From an uncultured Alphaproteobacteria bacterium (lineage in GTDB: Bacteria > Pseudomonadota > Alphaproteobacteria > HIMB59 > GCA-002718135), in NCBI GenBank assembly GCA_902592345.1, contig CACJEE010000002.1:1-37748 (forward strand): 37,748 nt of DNA. Reading direction: 5' to 3'. This document shows, piece after piece, positions 34,773 to 37,748 of the stretch. Position 1 is the first letter of the stretch, and every line of letters begins with the position of its first letter. The notes beneath the pieces are model-generated. The model was not told the origin of the DNA. It searched no databases and saw only the letters and a program-made list of their open reading frames with translations. The translations under genes were made by a program, and so were the position numbers.

Positions 34773-35805
34773 CTATAATAAAAATCTTGTTATAAAATTA
34801 GATTTTGTCATTAAAAAATATTTTTTAATTTTTTTTGATAAATATAAACCGATTAAGAAAAATATAATTACTGTATAAATTCTTCCATTACCTTTGCTAA
34901 ATAGACTGCCAGCATATATTAGAAAAAATATAAGGCTTAATTGTATAATTTTACGATTTAATGCAATCATTAATCCAATTATCATAAAGAATAATATAAC
35001 TAAAATTTTTCCTGAACCCATACCAAAGTATGTTCCTGCGTATGTCATAAATAAGAATGAATACAATATTGAAACTTGTGTTGGAAAATCATTTTTCAGA
35101 AATCTTTCTCTAAATAAAAAATAATAGCTTATAATACCATCTGCAAATGTAATTTTTTTACCTTGCTCAACAGTTCTTTCATAATAACTTATCCCATATT
35201 CAAAAATATTTATTTTTCTTTTAGCAATTTCACTACTCATTACTATTTCAAGACCAAAGCCATTAGTATTGAGATCTAAATCCTTTACTAAATCAGTATT
35301 AATTATTTTTGATCCAGTATGTAAATCTGAAAGTGATTGATTAAAAAGAAAATTAAATATCCAAGTATTTATTTTGACTGCTATTTTATTCAAAAAATAT
35401 CTTCTCATTTGTGTTTTTGAACCTAAATTTCTAGAACCATGTAGTACTTCTATATTCTGATTTTCTAAAACAACATTATACATTTCAAGCAAATCTATGG
35501 GCTCATACTCAAGATCAGAGTCTAAAAAAAATTGTATATTTACCTTCAGCTTTTTTAATACCTTCTTTTACTGCATAACCTTTACCAAAATTTTTTTGTA
35601 AAATAATTAGTTCAAACTCTTTTTTACTAAAAATTAATTCTAAATTATTTTTAAGCCAACTTAAACTGCCATCTTTAGATCCATCATCAACAAAAATATA
35701 CTTAATTTTAAGATGTTTAAAAGTATCTTTTAATTTGTGGCATAAAGAGTTTAATGAATTAATTTCATTATAAATTGGAACAACTATTGAAGCTTCGGGG
35801 TTCAT
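34773..35805 (-). pseudogene. Family 2 glycosyltransferase (dolichol-phosphate mannosyltransferase type), apparent frameshift
   Basis: Two adjoining frames make one gene of about 344 codons. The N-terminal part (35515-35805) has the GT2 nucleotide-sugar site: ASIVVPIYNEINSL and YIFVDDGSKDGS. The second part (34773-35492) continues with HGSRNLGSKTQ, SDLHTGSKIINTDL and about 80 residues of C-terminal membrane segments. The frames part at an 8-base A run (T run in the coding sense) at 35524-35531. Removing one base gives TIFLDSDLEYEP, the expected metal-binding DxD block. A sequencing error, transcriptional slippage or true inactivation are all possible. The start overlaps the regA stop by 1 nt. 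Confidence 0.85.
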
Positions 35806-36332
35806 TATTCTCTTGGCGCATGCTTGTTAAGTATTCTTTGCAATGTTCTTCTATGCATTCTTAGTCTTCTAGCTGTCTCAGAAACATTTCTCTTACATTG
35901 AAAAAAAACTCTTTGTATATGCTCCCATCTAATTCTATCAGCAGTCATAGGATTTTCTGGTGGGGGAGGTAGAACTTCTTTTGAGTTAGTTAGTGCATCA
36001 TAAATTTGATCTACTTCAGCTGGCTTAGGCAAATAATCAATTGCTCCTGTTTTTATTGCTGCCACTGCTGTAGCTATATTGCCATAACCTGTAAGCAATA
36101 GAGATCTAGTTAAGGGACTTTTATTTTGAATTTTTTTTATAAGCTCTAAACCAGATCCGTCTGAAAGTCTCATATCAACAATTGCATAGTCATACTTATT
36201 AGTTTCAATTATTTCAGATGCTGAAGAAAAAGATTCTGCTGAATTAACTTTAAATCCTTTTTTTTCCATAGATCTTGACAATCTCTCTCTAAAAGGGAGG
36301 TCATCATCTACCACAAGTAATGTTTTGTTCAT
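35805..36332 (-). CDS. regA: Redox response regulator RegA (ActR/PrrA)
   Basis: This 175-residue regulator has a receiver domain at about 1-120 with D9-D11, phosphoacceptor D53 (IVDMRLSDGSGLEL) and the lysine in YLPKPA. A proline-rich linker (PPPPENPM) and a short Fis-type helix-turn-helix (SETARRLRMHRRTLQRIL) follow. The strongly conserved C-terminus identifies it as RegA/ActR/PrrA, the global redox regulator of Alphaproteobacteria. The gene overlaps regB by 4 nt and the glycosyltransferase by 1 nt. Confidence 0.96.
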   Translation of the reverse strand: MNKTLLVVDDDLPFRERLSRSMEKKGFKVNSAESFSSASEIIETNKYDYAIVDMRLSDGSGLELIKKIQNKSPLTRSLLLTGYGNIATAVAAIKTGAIDYLPKPAEVDQIYDALTNSKEVLPPPPENPMTADRIRWEHIQRVFFQCKRNVSETARRLRMHRRTLQRILNKHAPRE

Positions 36333-37555
36333 TTTATTAAAATAGATCCTTTAAATAATATTTCAACTACTGCATTTCCTTTAGATGAATTATAGAAATT
36401 TATCTTTCCATCAACGTTTTCTATTAAATTTTTTGCTATAAATATTCCTAACCCCATACCTTTTCTAGATTTTGTAATATATGGTTCTCCTAGCTTATCA
36501 AGAATATCTCGTGAAAAACCTTTACCATCATCACTGATTTTGATTGATAATTCTTCTAAATCCCTAGAAATTACTATGGTAATTTCATTTTTTGCATGTT
36601 GTATTGCATTTTGTATAATGTTGCTAAACGCGTAGTTGATTTCATCTTTGTATAAAATAGACATTTCTCTACTTGTTTGCTCAAAAATAATTTTAAGTAC
36701 TTTATTTGTATTAAATTTTTCAAAACTTAGGTTTATTAAATCTTGAATTTTAATTTTTTCAAAAAAATTATCCTTTAGTAAATGTGGGCTTTTTGAAAGA
36801 CTTAATAAAATATCTCGGCATCTCTCTGCTTGAGATTTAAGTAGCATAACATCCTTAAATAGATTTTTATTTTTAATTAAAATTTTTTCTTTTAATAAAT
36901 CATTTAATATCAAAAAAATTGTATTTAGTGGTGTGCTTAATTCATGGGCTGCAGCAGCACTTAATGAACCTATTTCAGTAATTTTTTTTTGGTTATTTAG
37001 TTGGAGTTTTGTTTCTGCAAGAGCTTTGGATATCTTTCTAGAAGAATTAGCGAATAAGTATGTATAAGCAGCAATAAAAATTATTGTTATAATTAATGAT
37101 ATTAACAAACCATTATTATATAAATTTGGAATTATAAAATCATTACGCCAATTTAATGGAATAAAATAATATTTAAGTATTAAAACAAGAAATATTGAAT
37201 ATAAAGATAAAAAAACTGTCCACAATGATTTCAGATATGTTGCAGAAATAATTACCGGAGCCAAAACTAATATTGAAAATGGATTTAGTATGCCTCCATT
37301 TAGAAATAATAATACTCCAAGCTGAGATGTATCAAATAATAAAAATAAAAATACTTTCTTATCTGAAATATTATCCTTTTTTTGAAAAAAAAAAGCACCG
37401 AGATTAATTAATACTGACAGTAAAATTACTATCAAACATTCAGTAAATAATATTTTTATTTCTAGTATTTTTTCAACAAAAAATATTGCTGCAAATTGAC
37501 CAAATATTGCAGTCCATCTAATTTTTATTAAATTTGTAAGTAATATTGTGTTCAC
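36329..37555 (-). CDS. regB: Redox sensor histidine kinase RegB (ActS/PrrB)
   Basis: This 408-residue kinase has six predicted membrane segments in residues 1-170. The RegB quinone-binding heptapeptide GGILNPF is at 87-93, the phosphoacceptor H204 lies in AAAAHELSTPLN, and a cysteine at 246 in AERCRDIL matches the conserved redox-active cysteine. The ATPase domain shows the N-box NIIQNAIQHA, DDGKGF and GMGLGIFIAKNLI. The GTG at 37555 is the start, 12 nt after the gyrB stop. It phosphorylates RegA in response to respiratory redox state. Confidence 0.95.
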   Translation of the reverse strand: MNTILLTNLIKIRWTAIFGQFAAIFFVEKILEIKILFTECLIVILLSVLINLGAFFFQKKDNISDKKVFLFLLFDTSQLGVLLFLNGGILNPFSILVLAPVIISATYLKSLWTVFLSLYSIFLVLILKYYFIPLNWRNDFIIPNLYNNGLLISLIITIIFIAAYTYLFANSSRKISKALAETKLQLNNQKKITEIGSLSAAAAHELSTPLNTIFLILNDLLKEKILIKNKNLFKDVMLLKSQAERCRDILLSLSKSPHLLKDNFFEKIKIQDLINLSFEKFNTNKVLKIIFEQTSREMSILYKDEINYAFSNIIQNAIQHAKNEITIVISRDLEELSIKISDDGKGFSRDILDKLGEPYITKSRKGMGLGIFIAKNLIENVDGKINFYNSSKGNAVVEILFKGSILIK

Positions 37556-37567
37556 TAACTTAAAAAT

Positions 37568-37748
37568 TTAAATGTCTAGATTGGCAACTTTTAATGAATT
37601 TTCTTGAATAAAATGTTTTCTGCCATCAGTTAAATCACCCATTAAAGTTTCAAAAATCTGATTAGCATCATTTAATTCTTCAATTTTAACAGAAAGGAGC
37701 GATCTGTAATTTTTATCAAGAGTTGTTTCCCATAGTTGATCTGGATTC
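37568..37748 (-). CDS. gyrB: DNA gyrase subunit B, C-terminal 59 residues (rest outside the window)
   Basis: Minus-strand translation of the window edge gives a 59-residue tail beginning NPDQLWETTLDKNYRSLL. It includes IFETLMGDL and ends ENSLKVANLDI. This matches the extreme C-terminus of GyrB (compare E. coli QLWETTMNPESR, FTTLMGD, ENALKAANIDI). The ParE tail differs. The gene enters from the right and is followed by regB on the same strand. Confidence 0.9.
   Translation of the reverse strand, partial: NPDQLWETTLDKNYRSLLSVKIEELNDANQIFETLMGDLTDGRKHFIQENSLKVANLDI

Noticed and set aside
1-37748. tRNA/rRNA genes, CRISPR arrays, riboswitches (including SAM/SAH types near metK-ahcY)
   Set aside because: No cloverleaf, rRNA-like or repeat-spacer pattern was seen. 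The gaps before ahcY (33 nt) and metK (9 nt) are too short for a riboswitch.

Overview
The window is about 37.7 kb of very AT-rich, gene-dense bacterial DNA. G+C is well below 35% by eye (not computed). Gene content and order point to a streamlined, probably marine alphaproteobacterium of the SAR11/HIMB59/AEGEAN-169 type. The pointers are the cmk-rpsA-ihfB / trpFBA-accD-folC / trxA blocks, the ChvG-ChvI and RegB-RegA two-component systems, AmgK-MurU, AhcY-MetK, a short RNase D and an NDUFA9-like gene. Most neighbouring genes overlap by 1-14 nt, only one intergenic space approaches 300 nt, and I saw no tRNA, rRNA, insertion sequence, prophage or CRISPR array.

Layout. (1) 1-1362: gltD, entering from the left edge and cut off near its 3' end. 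(2) 1328-4761: the first copy of a 3,434-bp segment (3' part of kpsF, lptC, lptA, lptB, 5' part of aroA). (3) 4752-5213: the N-terminal half of an NDUFA9-like gene on the minus strand, also cut off. (4) 5279-18155: a plus-strand superoperon rnd-kpsF-lptC-lptA-lptB-aroA-cmk-rpsA-ihfB-pyrF-trpF-trpB-trpA-accD-folC. It contains the second, intact copy of the duplicated segment (6140-9573). (5) 18150-25458: a minus-strand block which, read in its own direction, runs chvI-chvG-ahcY-metK-tsaE-amgK-murU-trxA. (6) 25459-25750: the only sizeable regulatory region, with two NrdR-type boxes and a palindrome. (7) 25751-29750: nrdA-nrdB-glutaredoxin. (8) 29747-32488: polA on the minus strand. (9) 32522-34763: an ABC ATPase and an O-antigen-ligase-type protein. 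(10) 34773-37748: a minus-strand block gyrB (3' end), regB, regA and a glycosyltransferase broken by a one-base slip in a homopolymer.

How the genes fit together. Envelope building dominates: KpsF makes arabinose-5-phosphate for Kdo, LptA/B/C export LPS, AmgK/MurU recycle MurNAc, and WaaL and the GT2 protein act on surface polysaccharide. These sit among housekeeping biosynthesis (aromatic amino acids and tryptophan, pyrimidine, CMP kinase, malonyl-CoA, folate, SAM/SAH cycle) and DNA precursor supply and replication (class I RNR with glutaredoxin, Pol I, GyrB). Two two-component systems are present: RegB-RegA for redox and ChvG-ChvI for the envelope.

The strangest feature is structural. The duplicated segment appears identical in both copies. 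In copy 1 it lies exactly where the end of gltD, anything that followed it, and the end of the NDUFA9-like gene should be. Both junctions show about 6 bp of microhomology. This fits two microhomology-mediated template switches, in the cell or during amplification or assembly. It must be tested with reads before any biology is built on it. I did not find a clear undescribed defence or mobile system here.
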